Shown: piece by piece, positions 6,871 to 7,893 of the stretch
Layout: the number at the start of each line of letters is the position of its first letter
How positions within the stretch are numbered: the stretch's first letter is position 1
Assembly: GCA_016179165.1 (NCBI GenBank)
Contig: JACORX010000370.1
Location: 1-7,893, forward strand
Length of the DNA: 7,893 nucleotides
Direction of reading: 5' to 3'
Origin: Candidatus Rokuibacteriota bacterium
Lineage (GTDB): Bacteria; Methylomirabilota; Methylomirabilia; Rokubacteriales; CSP1-6
Program-made: the position numbers and the translations under genes
Notes under the pieces: model-generated
What the model was told of the DNA's origin: nothing
Database searches by the model: none
What the model saw: only the letters and a program-made list of their open reading frames with translations

Positions 6871-7893
6871 GCCGCTGACAAGACGCCGCGGGCGCCGCGG
6901 CGGTCAATATCGTTCACCCGCACTGTCGCGAAGCGCCGCCCCAACCCATCGGGCCCGGCGAAGCTCACCTCGACGTAGTTGGACGTGAGCCCGGTCAGAC
7001 GGCCGTCCGCTCGCCGCTCTTCGAGCACCAGCACCTTCACGGCGCGCCCCAGCAGCCTTCGCCTGAAGGCCACGCCCTTCTCGGCGCCGAGCGCGCGGAG
7101 CCTGCTGCTGCGCTCGCGGATCGCTGAGGCCGCCACGCGGTGCCCCATCTTCGCCCCTTCCGTGCCCTTGCGGTCCGAGTACGCGAAGACGTGAAGGTAC
7201 GAGAGCGGCAGCTCCCCGACGAGGGCCATCGTCGCCTCGAAGTCGGCCACCTGCTCGCCCGGGTGTCCGACGATGACGTCCGCCCCCAGCCCAAGGTCGG
7301 GGATGGCCGCCGCGAGCCGCTCGGCGAGCGTCCGGTACATGGCCGTGTTGTACGGCCGGCGCATGAGCCGAAGGACCCGGTCGCTGCCGCTTTGAAGCGG
7401 CAGGTGCAGGTGCGGCACGACGACCGGGAGCGTCGTGACGGCCTGGATGAGCTCCGGCGAGAAGTAGGCGGGCAGCACCGAGGAGAGCCTGAGCCAACGC
7501 AGCCCTGGGACCTCCGCGAGTCGCGTCACCAGTGCTGCCAGGCTTGTGCGGGGCAAAAGGTCCCAGCCGTAGTGACCTATGTCCACCCCCGTGAGCGTGA
7601 TTTCGCCGTAGCCCGCCCCGACAAGCGCCTCGACCTGCTCAACGAGGACCTTCGGCTCCTGGCTGCGGCTCCTACCGCGGGCAGCAGGCACGATACAGAA
7701 GGCGCATCGATGCTGGCAACCGTCCTGGATCTTGACGAAGGCGCGTGAGCGCCCGCCCGTGGGGCCGACGGGCGCCCTAGGCACCTCGCGGGCATCGACG
7801 ATCGGCTCGACCCGCACCTCAGGCCGGTCCCGCTTGACGAGAGAGTCGAGCAGCTCGGGCAGCCGGTATTTCTCCTGGTTGCCGAGGACGAGG
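6867..7893 (-). CDS. mtaB: tRNA (t6A37) methylthiotransferase MtaB, 5' end beyond the window
   Basis: MtaB converts N6-threonylcarbamoyladenosine at tRNA position 37 to its 2-methylthio form, using two [4Fe-4S] clusters and SAM. The frame stays open to the right edge, so 341 residues are visible and roughly the first 90-100, carrying most of the N-terminal MTTase domain with its three cluster cysteines, are missing. The visible part begins with the end of that domain (VLGNQEKYRLPELL), then a radical-SAM motif GCQHRCAFCIVPAARGRSRS with cysteines encoded at 7716-7718, 7704-7706 and 7695-7697. Next is EITLTGVDIGHYGWDL, typical of the MtaB branch. The last 65 or so residues look like a TRAM RNA-binding domain (LTSNYVEVSF). 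The loop after the cysteines and the VKIQDGC lead-in favour MtaB over MiaB or RimO. The stop overlaps the mtnP start by 4 bp (GTGA), so it is probably the upstream gene of the same operon. An in-frame GTG at 7817 lies inside the conserved domain and is not the true start. Confidence 0.9.

Overview
This 7.9 kb window is high-GC bacterial chromosomal DNA in which every gene I can support lies on the minus strand. GC is about two thirds by eye. Five of the seven visible start codons are GTG (mtnP, the pfkB-family gene, larE, larC, coxS), and genes overlap or nearly touch. No tRNA, rRNA, CRISPR array, insertion sequence or phage gene was seen. The combination of a MtaB-type methylthiotransferase, LarB/LarC/LarE and a xanthine-dehydrogenase-family CoxS/CoxL pair would fit an uncultured soil or subsurface lineage such as Rokubacteria/Methylomirabilota, or a deltaproteobacterium-like group. 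That placement is a guess from gene content, not a phylogenetic result.

Read in the direction of transcription (right to left), the window holds two blocks. Block 1 (7893 to 2280) is a tightly packed six-gene run. It starts with mtaB (5' end cut off by the window), a radical-SAM tRNA methylthiotransferase, then mtnP, a methylthioadenosine phosphorylase, then a PfkB-family small-molecule kinase. It ends with larE, larB and larC, which make the nickel-pincer nucleotide (NPN) cofactor of lactate racemase and related enzymes. Junctions are a 4-bp overlap (mtaB/mtnP), an 8-bp overlap (mtnP/pfkB), a 1-bp gap (pfkB/larE), a 19-bp overlap (larE/larB) and a 9-bp gap (larB/larC), so one transcript with translational coupling is likely. 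Together LarB (carboxylation and hydrolysis of NaAD), LarE (sulfur insertion) and LarC (CTP-dependent nickel insertion) form a complete NPN pathway. No LarA-type enzyme that would use the cofactor is in the window.

Block 2 (2283 to 1) begins with a promoter-like element, TTGACA-17-TAAGGT, whose -35 hexamer overlaps the larC stop codon and whose spacer holds a perfect 12-bp palindrome. A perfect 12-bp-stem hairpin sits just upstream in the end of larC. Then come coxS ([2Fe-2S] subunit) and coxL (molybdopterin subunit, C-terminus beyond the window). CoxL carries the AYRGAGR active-site signature of form II enzymes and not the Cys-containing loop of true aerobic CO dehydrogenases, so its substrate is unknown.

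The points most worth attention are: a LarE with three cysteines that predict a [4Fe-4S]-type sulfur transferase; NPN biosynthesis genes in one operon with thioadenosine salvage, a kinase of unknown substrate and a tRNA thiolation enzyme, without a client enzyme nearby; and the compact hairpin/promoter/palindrome boundary between the two blocks.
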